NCBI GenBank assembly: GCA_963978895.1
Contig: OZ022247.1
Coordinates: 2,451,369 to 2,515,368 of the forward strand
DNA from: Erpobdella octoculata
Taxonomy: Eukaryota; Annelida; Clitellata; Hirudinida; Erpobdellidae
Reading direction: 5' to 3'
Length of the DNA stretch: 64,000 bases
A program made the position numbers and the translations under genes. Below the pieces are notes generated by a model, which did no database searches, was not told the DNA's origin, and saw only the letters and a program-made list of their open reading frames with translations. Shown piece by piece: positions 37,062-52,000 of this stretch (position 1 is the first letter of the stretch; each line of letters begins with the position of its first letter).

Positions 37062-37450
37062 GTTGCGATGTAGGATGGTGGGGGATGTTAAGTAGGGTAT
37101 TTGGTGGGGTTGTGGTGGTGGTGGTGATTGAGTAGGACGAGAAATGTTGAGGTAGTATGATGGGTAAGCCAGTGGTGGTGGTGACGTGTGGGATGGTGGG
37201 TACAGCTTGTGGTTGTGGTGATTGTGACATAGGATGGTGAGTAGGGCTTGTTGCGATGGATGGTGACGATGGATGTTGACATGGATGGTGACGATGGATA
37301 TGGATGTTGACGTAGGTCTTGTGGTGATGGTGACAAGGTGGTGGGTAAGGCTTGTAGTGACATAAGATGGTGGGTAGGTCTTGTGGTGATTGGTGATGTG
37401 GGATAATGGGTAGAGCTTGTGGTGGTGATGTAGGATGATAAGTGGAGCTG
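37062..37450. repeat. G/T-rich degenerate minisatellite
   Basis: Irregular units such as GGTGGTGATGGTGACGATGG and GATGGTGGGTAGG. The antisense His/Pro/Thr-rich open frames over this stretch are a by-product of the purine bias. Confidence 0.7.
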
Positions 37451-37465
37451 GTTTGATGGTTACTA

Positions 37466-37700
37466 GTAGAGATGTACCGGAGCTCCGGCCGGACCGAATG
37501 TTCGCCGGATTTTCGCGTTTCACGGAAGCTTCGGTTCGGCCGGATCAAAAACCGAAGCGGACGGTTACGTAACTCAAAATTTAAATAATTATTTTCTTCT
37601 ATGTTTTTAGTTGCAATTTCTATGGTTCGGTTCGGCTCGGTTCGCTCCGGTAATTTGTTGACCGGAGCTTTGCTCCGGCCGGAGCGGCTAAAAACTCGGA
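37466..37700. repeat. GC-rich, inverted-repeat-rich element
   Basis: A GC-rich island in AT-rich DNA, built from CCGGAGCTCCGG (37477-37488), GCTTCGGTTCGGCCGG, GGTTCGGTTCGGCTCGG and CCGGAGCTTTGCTCCGG. The left edge TAGAGATGTACCGG resembles termini of some hAT-type elements, but no matching right end was found. Confidence 0.5.
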
Positions 37701-37972
37701 TGATTGTTGAGTGGATACAAAAATGTATTTTTTATTTTTCAACTGAGTTGGTTTATGACATTCTTTTCATGGCTGCATTTTGATGATGTTGCTTTCTATT
37801 ATTATTTATTTATACATTTATTTATTTATTTTGTATTCATGTATTATTATTTATTTACTTATTTATAGATTGTAATTGTATTCCGGGGTGATTTTTTGCT
37901 TATCTTCGCTTAAAATTGTCACTTGCTTCAATCATGATAACCAACCGGCATCAGTTGTTTAGTTAAGGGCAT

Positions 37973-38099
37973 TAAAGCATGCATCCATACCTCGGTTGAA
38001 AGCATGTCCCCATACCTCGGTCGAAAGCATGTCCCCCATACCTGGGTTGAAAGCATGTCCCCATACTCCGGTTGAAAGCATGCCCCCATACCCCGGTTG
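37973..38099 (+). repeat. 25-bp minisatellite, five copies
   Basis: The unit is approximately AAAGCATGTCCCCATACCTC followed by GGTTG, with small indels in the C-run. Confidence 0.9.
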
Positions 38100-38699
38100 T
38101 GACCTTTGAAGTTATTATGACCTTGTAAAATTAAAGCAGATTGTTTTAAAAATTCATGTGAAATAGTTTTAAAAATTTGACCTCATTAAAACACAATTTC
38201 ACAAATATCACATGGTAGGTAATGTTTCGAAAAATTTGATATGTGGTCCATGGATGAAAAAATAATTTGTGGGGACCTGAGTCGGATTCATTCATGATCA
38301 TCACCTGTTATCATTATCATTTTTAAACCATTTAAAATAGCTAAATAATCTACTGTTACCATAATCATCACCACGAGACCACCCACTGGCATCAGGTATG
38401 TACTACCACTTCACCACCTGCCGCTATTATAAATAACATCTTCATAATCATCGCTACTAATAGCTAACCAGGATGTAGAATTAAACTTATCACCGAATAA
38501 TCTTGTTTGTTCTCTCTATTGTTAGCTAATTACATATATTTATTATTATTTATTATTATTACATCTGCCTGACTCCTCCGGCTCTTAACCCACCTTCTTT
38601 TTCTGTCTTCAAAGTGCTCGCAATTGAAGTAGAATGAAGAAGTCGATAATTATTACGGCTTTTTTTCAATTTTAATTTTAATAATGTCTTTCCAAGAAA

Positions 38700-38911
38700 T
38701 ATTTATATATATATATATATATATATAAACGACTGTCTCTCTCTGTTTGTCTGCAACTCCGCCTCGCTTTTGCGAACCAGGATAAAGGAGATTGGAAAGA
38801 AAAAAAAAGGATAAAATTATAATCCGTGACAGGAAGTACTGCGGTATTTCCTACATACTGTTATATCAGTTTTAAAATACCTGGTTTGAATGTTTATAAG
38901 GACTATAAAAC
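38700..38911 (+). mobile_element. Dispersed repeat, paralogous to 58030-58235
   Basis: After a (TA)n run, a segment with GACAGGAAGTACT, TTCCTACATACTGTTAT and GGACTATAAA aligns by eye with 58140-58230, where the same order appears as GACAGGAATTATACT, TTCCTATATACAGCTAT and AGACTATAAA. No coding capacity; likely one non-autonomous family. Confidence 0.55.
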
Positions 38912-41203
38912 GAGTGAAAGTAAATTAAAAAAATTAAAAACAGGCTTTTTAGATAGCTGAAAAATTTCATAGCGACATTATATCGTAAAAATATTACCCC
39001 GGTGAACAGTAAACCAAAGATGTTTGTAGTTATTATAATGATGAAAATTTTTGTCAACATTGCTTTTTTAATTTATTTTTTAATAATTTTTATTTCTTAC
39101 ATTTTTTTCCGTAGTTATTTTTTATTAAATTAAACTTAACATTTTTTTGAAGTTGGTTAGTTTTATAATAATCTCCCAAGCTTCAAAACATTCGCAGACA
39201 TCCCACGGACATCCGGACAAGTGAAAGTTAATAAAAGCATGTAAAAAAACTGTATGTCTGCTTGTCCTTTGCACAAATCCAAACTGCTGGACCAATTTGA
39301 ACGACATTTGGCTATAATGTAGCCGGTGATGCACCCACCTGGGGTTTGGACCCCCTGAAATTATTCTTGAAATTATTTGATGAATGAAAACATAACATTC
39401 GGCATGCTTAGGTGTATGTCTTGCCAAGGGCACACCCAAGGGGGGTTTCCAGGGTTAGAACTCATTCTCGAAATTATTCCAGAATATTTTATAATGAATG
39501 AAAATATTATAATTTATTTATTTATATTTTATGTATTTCAATTAAAATTTTCATATTTTACTAGAATATGCTTATATGTATTGCCAAAGCTAGTATACAT
39601 AAATGTGAATTTCTTATTAATTAGCTTATATATGTCACTAAGGGTCGAATCACTAATGGTTAATGGTTGTGTTTTTTTACTAAAAGTATTGTCCCCGATA
39701 GATTGTATACTTCACTCGCTGTGGTTTTCCTTACATACACTAGATGGCAGCTGAAAAAAAACTAAAAAGTAGAAAATAATAAAATAATAAAGTAATATTT
39801 TATATTTAAAACGGGCTGAGGTTTACCAACTAGCGAAAAACAACTGAAAAGTAGAAAATAGTTTATTTAATTTTAATTTAAGGCTCGCCTAATTCGCCTT
39901 AAAATTACACTTTTAATAAAAACAATAACTTTATTTTCACATGCTAGACGTCAATTGAAAAAACTAAAAAATTAAATATTAATTTAAATTTAGCGGGCGC
40001 CTGATTTGCATTACGAGTACCTAGTGGACTATATTTTGGATAAAATGGCTGATTTATTATCAAACTGAAAGAGCTTATTTGTCTTATTAATACACAATAT
40101 TTCTTGACATTAAAAAGGATATATTTTTGAATTTAAAATAAAATTATTGTGGTCTTTGAAATCAAATTTGATTAAACTGTATTAAAAACTTTTGTTTGAT
40201 AGAATTTAAGAAGTAATGTTTTGTTTAAATGACTAATAAATATCAAAAATAAATTTTTTTTATAATAATTGAAGTTGAAATATTTTTTCAAACCCTCCAA
40301 AACAATAATTTTAACCCCACCCAAAAAAATCTTGGACGTGCCATTGAAGGTAGCCCCTTATAGAGTAACAAAAGATAGGGGATGTTAAACCAAATTTTGC
40401 TCATTTTTTTACATTTTATGGTAAAAAAATATTTTTCTGGACAGTCCATTAATAGATTTATTTCACTTTAAAAATCATCAAACTTTCATTTCCGTGGCAA
40501 CTAACGGCGGGCTTATTGATAATAAATAATAAAAATAAAATAAAATAGCATTAATATACAAAATATTCATAAAAAAGATCTATGGAACAAAAAAGCTCTT
40601 CCAACTGGTTTTGAACGTCCTTGAGATGCTCAAGCAAAAGCAATATGAAGTGTGTGTGTCTTGTGTGTGTCTTGTGTGGTATTTGGTATTGGAATGCATT
40701 GTATTCTTTTGCATATCATTGTATTTTATTGTATTGCATTGTATTCGCTTCTAATTTAGAGTTTTGTATTGTATTGTATTCGGTTCTAATTTAGTGTTTT
40801 GTATTGTAAATAACTAATAATGCATCATGCGGGCATTTTTTAAATGCAATTCCATTTTTTGCTTGATTTGAAATGTTTTCCAATATTTCGTTGGCAACCA
40901 ATTCCATTTTGAAGAATGAACTATTGGTTTTCATTCTTAGAAAAAAATGGTGTATTATTACATTTCTGTTGATAAATATATATACATAACAACTGTAATA
41001 TAAAATTTACATGTTTCATATTAAATAATTATTTTCTATACGAAATAAATATTTTGGTCACCTGAACTTATGTTCAGCTATTTTTTTTAATAACTTTCTT
41101 ATCTGGAAGCCATCTTGTCTAAATATTGTGCTCGTGCTAACAGTACGATAACATCATAACATCGGTTGAAATCAGTGATGGTAAGGCCAACAAACGGTTA
41201 GGA

Positions 41204-41205
<2 letters not shown>
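38912..41205. other. AT-rich intergenic sequence
   Basis: No gene found. It includes an ATTGT-type pentamer array (about 40690-40805) and a short copy of the AAACTGCTGGACCAATTTG repeat near 39282. Open frames here are short and unconvincing. Confidence 0.4.
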
Positions 41206-41293
<88 letters not shown>

Positions 41294-41330
41294 GTATGTA
41301 TTTATGTGTGTGTGTGTGTGTGTGTGTGCA
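41206..41330. repeat. (TA)n then (GT)n microsatellites
   Basis: (TA)n to about 41285 and (GT)n to about 41328, directly abutting the small transposon at 41332. Confidence 0.95.
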
Positions 41331-41331
41331 A

Positions 41332-41656
41332 TGGCGGATCTAGACTGCTTTGGTGGGGGCCAAAATAAATGGCAGGAGGAGCCAGACACGGCGGGGAGCC
41401 AAAGACGTCGACCGGAGCCAACATTTGATCTTAGATCCACAAACCCTATTGGAAAACAGAAGCCGGATGTTAAACAATTTTCAAGTTCTCTAAAAAACAG
41501 TCAATGTTTCAAGTTGAACCTTTTCTCACTTATAACTGGTTTAAAACAGCATTTCTCGTATAATTTTTGTTATAAAATTTTTTAGCATCTTAAAAAATTA
41601 AATTTTGAAATTTACTGGGGAGCCATGGCCCTTCCCGGCCCCCTCTAGATCCGCCA
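41332..41656. mobile_element. Non-autonomous DNA transposon (MITE) with 13-bp terminal inverted repeats
   Basis: TGGCGGATCTAGA at 41332-41344 is matched by its exact reverse complement at 41644-41656, giving a 325-bp element. Target-site duplication cannot be judged because one flank is a GT microsatellite. Termini of the same kind occur at 6958 and 30231, so this is a family. hAT origin is a guess from the terminus style. Confidence 0.7.
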
Positions 41657-41734
41657 CTCTGTGTATTTATTGTGTACATCATTGGTATATATCAATAGTG
41701 TACATATATGTTCCAATGCAATTTTAGAGAGAAG

Positions 41735-41738
41735 GTGG

Positions 41739-41766
<28 letters not shown>
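41735..41766. repeat. (GA)n microsatellite
   Basis: A pure GA run embedded in purine-rich DNA. Confidence 0.95.
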
Positions 41767-41771
<5 letters not shown>

Positions 41772-41904
41772 ACAGGAGAGCATAGAGAGATGCGAGGAGA
41801 AAACAAGCATAGGTCTCATCTTAAATATTAATAATTAATCTTCTCAATTAATTGCTCACATTGTTGACAAACAATTTAACACTCTTCTTCCTCATAGGTG
41901 GTTG

Positions 41905-42180
41905 TTTCAACAGTGATGACATGAGTAATATAATATATACCGGCACGAGGTTTAAATTCCGGACTCATCGCACCTTCTCAGACAGAGCATTCTCCGTTGC
42001 TGGACCGACGACAGCCTGGAACGCAATACCCACTACTATTAGAGAATCCACAACTCTTCATGAATTTAAAATTAAATTAAAATCATACTTGCTTTCTTTA
42101 TAATAGCTTACTTTTCCTACGCGATCGCTTTCGATCAAAATTTGTTTTGTTTTAAGCGATTAATAAATGATGATAAATAA
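41905..42180 (+). pseudogene. 3' end of a second CR1-like LINE
   Basis: The frame ending at 42103 carries the conserved CR1-type C-terminus: FKFRTHRTFSDRAFSVAGPTT, then WNAIPTTIRESTTLHEFK. A short 3' UTR follows with ATCGCTT (42124-42130) and AAGCGAT (42154-42160), a 7-bp stem, and then a terminal AT-rich tandem run (AATAAATGATGATAAATAAA). The rest of the element is absent. Confidence 0.75.
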
Positions 42181-42726
42181 ATACTGTAAATGTAGTCTTG
42201 AAATATTTAAGTAAATGTAATCTCTATAATTATACGTAATTACAAATGATACATCTCTTGGGTTTTTTATCGTTTTTTTGTCTCTTAACCGTTTTCTTTC
42301 TCTGTGTTCATTAATTCTCTCTTCTTCACGTTTCCATTTCTCATTATTCTCGGTTCATTTCCGCCACAACCTGCTACCGACGATGACGTCAGTCATGTTG
42401 CCAATATCAACTATAAAAATAAAAACATTATTCATATCTCAGATAATTACAATTATTATATTTATATATCGGTGGTGACGGAAGTATCTGGGATCTTTTT
42501 GTGCCCAAACTTTAATTTCAGATGGTAAGAAGGAGTGGGGGGTACAGGGGATAGACCACTGTACTCTGATGGTCGAGGTGGTCCCGTTAATGATTTAATC
42601 GTCATTATCTCGTTGTTCTACGGAGAATGGGTTGATGTAATGAAGGGTTATGTGATAATCATTTGCAGGTTTATTGAAAAGGTGGAAGATCGGTTGAAGG
42701 ATAACTAAGAAAGAAAGAAAGAGAGT

Positions 42727-42760
<34 letters not shown>

Positions 42761-44050
42761 CGAATATAATGAATATGATCTCTAAATAGCCAATGAGAAG
42801 ATTTTTTGGGAAACATTTGATTGGAAATATCGACCTGGATTGGGCCAACGATCAGTATCTGTGACACACACACATACATGAAAATACATACATGCATATA
42901 CACATACATACATGCACATATACATACATACATGCACATATACACATACACATAGGCACACACATACGTACACCTACATACACATAAACACACACATACA
43001 TACACTTACATACACATACATACACACATCGGAACAAAACTCAGACTGCAGTGTTGTCCTTCGTCTGCAAAATAATATCAATATCTTCTTCCTTTTTATG
43101 GGGTCCATCTCCTCCCATGATGGAACATTTTTTTTACTTCACTTTCATTTTATCAAAAGTTTTCTTATTTTTCCGTTCTTTACCTTTGAGAGTTGTACCT
43201 TATCTATATTTTTATTTCATTTTGTTTTTTTACAAACTTTTATTTAGGTTACAATCTCTGTTTGTGTGTGTGTGTCTTTCTCTGTGCGCAAATCTTGCAA
43301 GTAAAATTTAACCAGCTTTTTGACTAGCTAGGAAGCTGAAACTTTCAGCATAGCTATATATTGGATGACAATACATGATTCAATTAGAAAAAAGCTCAAT
43401 TTGAACATCTTTCGTATTTCTAAATTGAGTGTATTTGAAATAAAAGTTTTTGTTGAAAAACTCGTTTTTTCCTTTGCTTGTTTTATTTTGTTTTTATTTT
43501 GCTTTTTTATTTTTTATATTTTTTATGTTGTTTTGTTTTGTTTCATTCCGTTTAGCTGACTTTTTAGGGTTCAGGTGCTTAAAAACGAGCTGGTTGTGTT
43601 TCTAAAGTGAAAGTGTCCTGGGAAACTTGTCTGCTTTCATCTCCAGGTGGTTTATTGCCGGATCAATTTTGTACCAAGTAGTTAGTTGTAGTTTAAGTGG
43701 AATTAGTGGTGTTGTGTTAACTACTGGGGCTGCTTAGTTGGAACAGCAGTGGTGGTAGTTGCTGTTGTTGTTGTTGTTGATTGGACAGCTGAGATTAATA
43801 AATTAATTAACAGCTGCAGTCAGCTGATTTCTTGTCAAGATATTTGAAATTGAAATTGTGAGGTCAAAGTTGATGATGACTCATGAAAGAATTACTTAAA
43901 TAGGATGGCAGCAAGATGACTTAAGTCACGATGTCATGACGATGACTTCGATGGCGTCAACATGATGATAAACAAGCATTTTAGTACCAATTAATTCAAG
44001 GTGTGTCGCCAGTGTCTGATTGGTCGTGTAAATTACGGGCGCTTGTACAT
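42181..44050. other. Intergenic sequence with (GA)n and (CACATA)n arrays
   Basis: No gene seen. GA-rich run at about 42712-42760; CACATA-type array at 42866-43026; short GT run near 43262-43276. The remaining open frames are repeat- or T-driven. Confidence 0.5.
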
Positions 44051-44785
44051 CTACGTTTGCATCTGTACATCTCCGTTTGCATCTGTACATCTCCGTTTGC
44101 ATCTGTACATCTCCGTTTGCATCTGTACATCTCCGTTTGCATCTGTACATATCCGTTTGCATCTGTACATCTCCGTTTGTTTGTACATCTCCGTTTGCAT
44201 CTGTACATATCCGTTTGCATCTGTACATATCCGTTTGCATCTGTACATTTCCATTTGTTTGTACATCTCCGTTTGCATCTGTACATCTCCGTTTGCATCT
44301 GTACATATCCGTTTGCATCTGTACATCTCCGTTTGTTTGTACATCTCCGTTTGCATCTGTACATATCCGTTTGCATCTGTACATATCCGTTTGCATCTGT
44401 ACATCTCCGTTTGCATCTGTACATCTCCGTTTGCATCTGTACATATCCGTTTGCATCTGTACATCTCCGTTTGTTTGTACATCTCCGTTTGCATCTGTAC
44501 ATATCCGTTTGCATCTGTACATATCCGTTTGCATCTGTACATTTCCGTTTGTTTGTACATTTCCGTTTGTTTGTACATCTCCGTTTGTTTGTACATCTCC
44601 GTTTGCATCTGATCTGTACATATCCGTTTGCATCTGTACATATCCGTTTGCATCTGTACATATCCGTTTGCATCTGTACATCTCTGTTTGTTTGTACATC
44701 TCCGTTTGTTTGTACATCTCCGTTTGTTTGTACATCTCCGTTTGTTTGTACATCTCCGTTTGCATCTGTACATCTCCGTTTGCCG
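44051..44785 (+). repeat. 18/20-bp minisatellite with higher-order organisation
   Basis: About 38 units. Type A is CTCCGTTTGCATCTGTACAT (20 bp), B is the same starting ATCCG, C is CTCCGTTTGTTTGTACAT (18 bp), and D starts TTCC and is 18 bp. The order A-A-B-C-A-B-B occurs three times, starting at 44111, 44267 and 44405, with a D unit inserted after the first. All six frames are open because no unit contains a stop in any frame; none is coding. Confidence 0.97.
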
Positions 44786-44899
44786 GAAGGCCGAATTATC
44801 TCTTCCGGAAATATTTTTTAAAGATCTATGATTATTTTTTTTGGCCAATTTATTGTCATATGACCAAGAATCGACATGAGAGAAAGACGTTCGTGCGTG

Positions 44900-44905
<6 letters not shown>

Positions 44906-44949
<44 letters not shown>
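44906..44949. repeat. (GT)n microsatellite
   Basis: About 21 GT units shortly after the minisatellite. Confidence 0.95.
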
Positions 44950-44951
<2 letters not shown>

Positions 44952-45593
44952 CGACAGAGAAACGACGAAGGAGGAAACAGAAAACATTCTGTGAGTTAGA
45001 GGAATTTTATAACTGAAAGGTTTTTTTGTTGCTGGAATGGCTGGAAATCATGCACATTGGATAAATGGTGTTTTCATCGGGGAGGAAAGTTATAGGGTTG
45101 GTGATGATGTCGATAAGGATGGTGATGTAGCCCAGAGAATAGCACTGACGATATGATGCTTGTTGAGGATTGTTGACATTCTGTACGTTAGGTTAGGCGT
45201 CGTCATGACATTATTATTTGACCTTGAAGTCAAACGTTCATTAAGACGAGTCGTCAAAATTGACTCAAGTCACGAAAGACGTCAGCAAAAAAACGAAATA
45301 AATTTTACGTCGTCGGAGTCGTTTAATTACAACATTAGAAGAAAATTACTGGGACTTGACAAGATTAAAAATAACCAATATCATCTCTTTTTCTCCTCTC
45401 TTTCTCTCTCCTTCTCTCTCTTTCTCTGTCTTTCTATCTCTTTCTTTCTCTCTTTTTCTCTCTGTCTGTCTGTCTCTGTGTCTACCTTGCTTTCATGTCT
45501 TATAGCCAAGTAGTTCTTTGGTAGGATTCCATAAAATGAATTAACCAACCTGATTGGACCAGCTCACATGTGTTTTCATTATCATGATTTATG

Positions 45594-48400
<2,807 letters not shown>

Positions 48401-48609
48401 AAGAAAAAGAAAACATAAAAGAAAGTGGCTTTGTAGGATCATCATCATCAACACAGCTATATTTCCTTCTGTCTGGTAACACCCTTATTACAAAATAACC
48501 TTTTAACCTTTCCTCTTGTGCTTTGCCAGCTTACAGCCTGAAGAACTTTATCTCTTGGATTACAACAACAAGACATCATAGCATCAATCATAACATTTGC
48601 TACTACTTT

Positions 48610-48645
<36 letters not shown>

Positions 48646-49037
48646 CACACTACTACTACTACTACTTGCTACACCAGACGTGAGAATTATCTCGCCAGTT
48701 TGTGTCTTGCACCGGCAGGGAAACAATACAGCCCGGCGGGGTCTCAGATTTACCGTCACTCGCCACGTCTCGACTCCTCGCGTGCGTGCGGCACTTCGTT
48801 AGAGTTTGCGATCTGAAAAATTTCCCGTTTTTTTTTTACCCTCCGAGACGGAAGAATTGCCGGGCAAACAGTTTTATGTAATTTGACGACGTTGGTGGTT
48901 TATCATTTCACATCCTTCTCTCTCTCTCTCTTTCTAGCTCGAGCGTTGTTTGCACAACACTGTAGTTGTAACGAATCGCGACATTAGAAAGCGAATTCTG
49001 ACGACAACATTTCCAGTACTACCGACGACTTCCAACC
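48401..49037 (+). promoter_or_regulatory. 5' flank and 5' UTR of the neurocalcin gene
   Basis: A (CT)n tract ending TTTCTAG at 48937 looks like a splice acceptor, so the first coding exon probably begins at 48938 and a non-coding exon lies upstream. A (CTA)n run occupies 48612-48665. The core promoter could not be fixed. Confidence 0.4.
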
Positions 49038-52000
49038 ATGGGAAAAGAGCAGAGCAAGTTGAAGCCGGAAGTCTTAGAGGACCTGCGCAAGAACACGGCG
49101 TTCACGGACGAAGAGATCAAGGAATGGTACAAGGGTTTCATGAAGGACTGCCCCTCCGGAAAACTACCGAAGGACGAGTTCAAAAAGATTTACGCCAATT
49201 TCTTTCCGAGCGGGGACGCGTCGCTGTTCGCAGGTCTGTTATGTCTGTTATTATTATTTGCTGGATTGCCACGACGAAAGTGTGGATTCGAATCCATCCA
49301 CCCCTCCCTCCAATCGGCTTGGATTTTGTAAATGTTACAGCAGCTGTACAACTCATGTGCACTGTGCTTTCTTGATTCAATACTTGTGGTGTTTAATTAA
49401 TATTAGATGTACTACTTTACACTATACAGCAATGTCTTCAATGTACAATATCGGTATTGCATATTATATTATACTAACCGGGATAACCGGTTTCGACCGG
49501 TTTTGTTGTTTGTTTTTTGGCCCTGAAACGCCAAATGGTTAGCAGAATTTTACTAAGTGGACACGAACCACCTTTTGACCATGCTCCTCAGGTGCACTAA
49601 ATTCCAATAGAATTATATATTATATTATATTATATTATATTATATTATATTATATTATATTATATTATATTATATTATATTATATTATATTATATTATAT
49701 TATATTATATTATATTATATTATATTATGTTATGTTATGTTATGTTATGTTATGTTATGTTAAGTTACGCTATATTATATTTATTATATTGTATTATATA
49801 TTATATTATATTATATTATATTATGTTATGTTATGTTATGTTATGTTATGTTATGTTATGTATGTTATGCTATATTATATTATATTTATTATATTATATT
49901 ATATTATATTATATTATATTATATTATATTATATTATATTATATTATATTATATTATATTATATTATATTATATTATATTATATTATATTATATTATATT
50001 ATATTATATTATATTATATTATATTATATTATATTATATTATATATTATATTATATATTATATTAAATATGTGTATTGGTTTAAATTCTCACTAGTCAAT
50101 CATCACAATAATATCAATAAATCCAAAGAACTAGCTAGCAGCACGTCATAAATCACGGAGGTTATAGTTTTGCAGAGAAGAAAAAAAATTTATACGTATT
50201 ACCATAAAATGCATAAATAAAATGATCAAGCGATGAAAGAATGCGTGCGTGCACTCAAAATACGTCCGTGCCGAGCATGTCTGTCGAGATTGGAAATGGA
50301 AAGGAGGGGAGAAGGAAGGAGGCAGTTCGATTGCAATGCAATTTACGAGCAATACCGGGACGTAACGCGTTGAACACTTTGCTCTCGTGTGTGTGTGCTG
50401 TTTAACATTTTTACGCCTTTTTCACTCTCTCTCTCTCTCTTTTCGGTAAATATTACGGTGATGCATCGTGACACGTGGGCTGCTTCGCTCTCTCGCGCTT
50501 CTTCTGGCTGGTTGTAAGAAAGAGCTTTTGCGATGATGTATTTATTTATCGTAATCGTTGTTCGCTGCTTCACCCCTTCCAGAAAAGAAAGAGAAGAAAA
50601 AGAGGGGGCTCACTGGAGGGACGTTGAAGGACGGTTATCGTAAGCGGTCCCGAGTTCCGTGCCGACGTCGTACCCCGTAATTGTTTTCGGTCGGTTCGGA
50701 AACGGCGATCGATATAAATAATACGATTTGTGGTTATTATCGTTCGCAGAGAGAGCGTTTGAAAGAATGTGTGTGTGCTGTAAAACTACTTTTTTTTCAT
50801 TTTGTTTTTTTCCACACGCACAACAAGTCAGCTGACTCGGTTAATATTAGGAGGTGGAAAATATTTCTTTCCAATGTTACGTTCTCCTGGTTTTGGAGTC
50901 TATGTTTTAAATGGTTGCTCATTCCTTTCCATCAAATGAGTTTTTCTGTTATTTTTTTAATCTGAAAGCACTTATCTCGTGTGCTCTGTACACATGTGCT
51001 TCGTTTACTCAAATTTCTTGGTGTGTATGTTTGTGTGTGTGTGTGTTTGTTTGTTTGTTTGTGTATGTGAACACGAGTGAGTGATCACCAACATATTCAT
51101 TCTCTCATTACCTCAGGAACCAACAAATTTGTAGTCATAACAACCAATTGTTTTTTGAGTTTTTCGGTTTCTTTCCCTTTGTTAGATATTAATTCCTTTA
51201 AATTATTTTTTTAATTTTTAATTTAATTTTGTTTTTGTAATTTAATCATAATATCTATTTTCTTCTTTTAAGAAATTTGTCCGCACCTCGGCATAGGCGG
51301 ACACTTATAATTGCTTACTCGTTCTATTATTCTCTTGCATCTCAGAGAATTTATTAGAACGCAGCCTTCTAACTAACAAATTCGTACTGAAATGTTTCAT
51401 TCTTTGTAGTTGATACTCAACTTCTTGCAGTGACGTGGCGTCAGACGTAATAAAAACTCGGGATTACGACATTTTTACGATCCGGCGTCTGAGTTCAAGC
51501 GAATAAAAAAATATAAAATTTTAATTAAATTTAATTCTTTGTATGTTTTCACCACTCCGAGTTCTCTTTCGGATCTTTTTTTTGTTGTTCTATCAAATCT
51601 TTCAATCAATTTATTTATCTTTGTTTTTTTTGTTTCCCCTGCCATCTTGTGGAATTTTAAACAATAATAAGAAAAAAAGATATGAAATTTTCGTCTGCTT
51701 CTTTGCTGAACCGTAGAAGTTCTGATTGCTGAAAAAAATCCTCGTTAGGCTTTCTCTGAGCTGTTCGTGTTGCCGCGGATTGAAAAGCGGTAGTTCAGGT
51801 GTCGTGTCTCGCAGAAAATTTAAGAACAATAATAATAATAATAATTTTATTAATTATTACTATTAAGTAATTGTTTACAAAATATGTTTAGTTGCAGGCA
51901 AAAAAGTTTTTTTGGATTATGCAGGGAATGTGTATTACATAAAATCTACATAAAACACATGCGTTTGAGCTGTTTGTAAACGTGACTCATCATTACATAA

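Noticed and set aside
37023..37548. His/Pro/Thr-rich minus-strand open frames
   Set aside because: Antisense of a G/T-rich degenerate repeat; no domain or splice context.
43926..44994. Six overlapping 200-300 codon open frames on both strands
   Set aside because: They all read through the 18/20-bp minisatellite, which lacks stops in every frame; no domain or codon bias.
48457..48816. Open frames around the (CTA)n run
   Set aside because: Repeat-driven and lying in the presumed 5' flank of the neurocalcin gene without splice or domain support.
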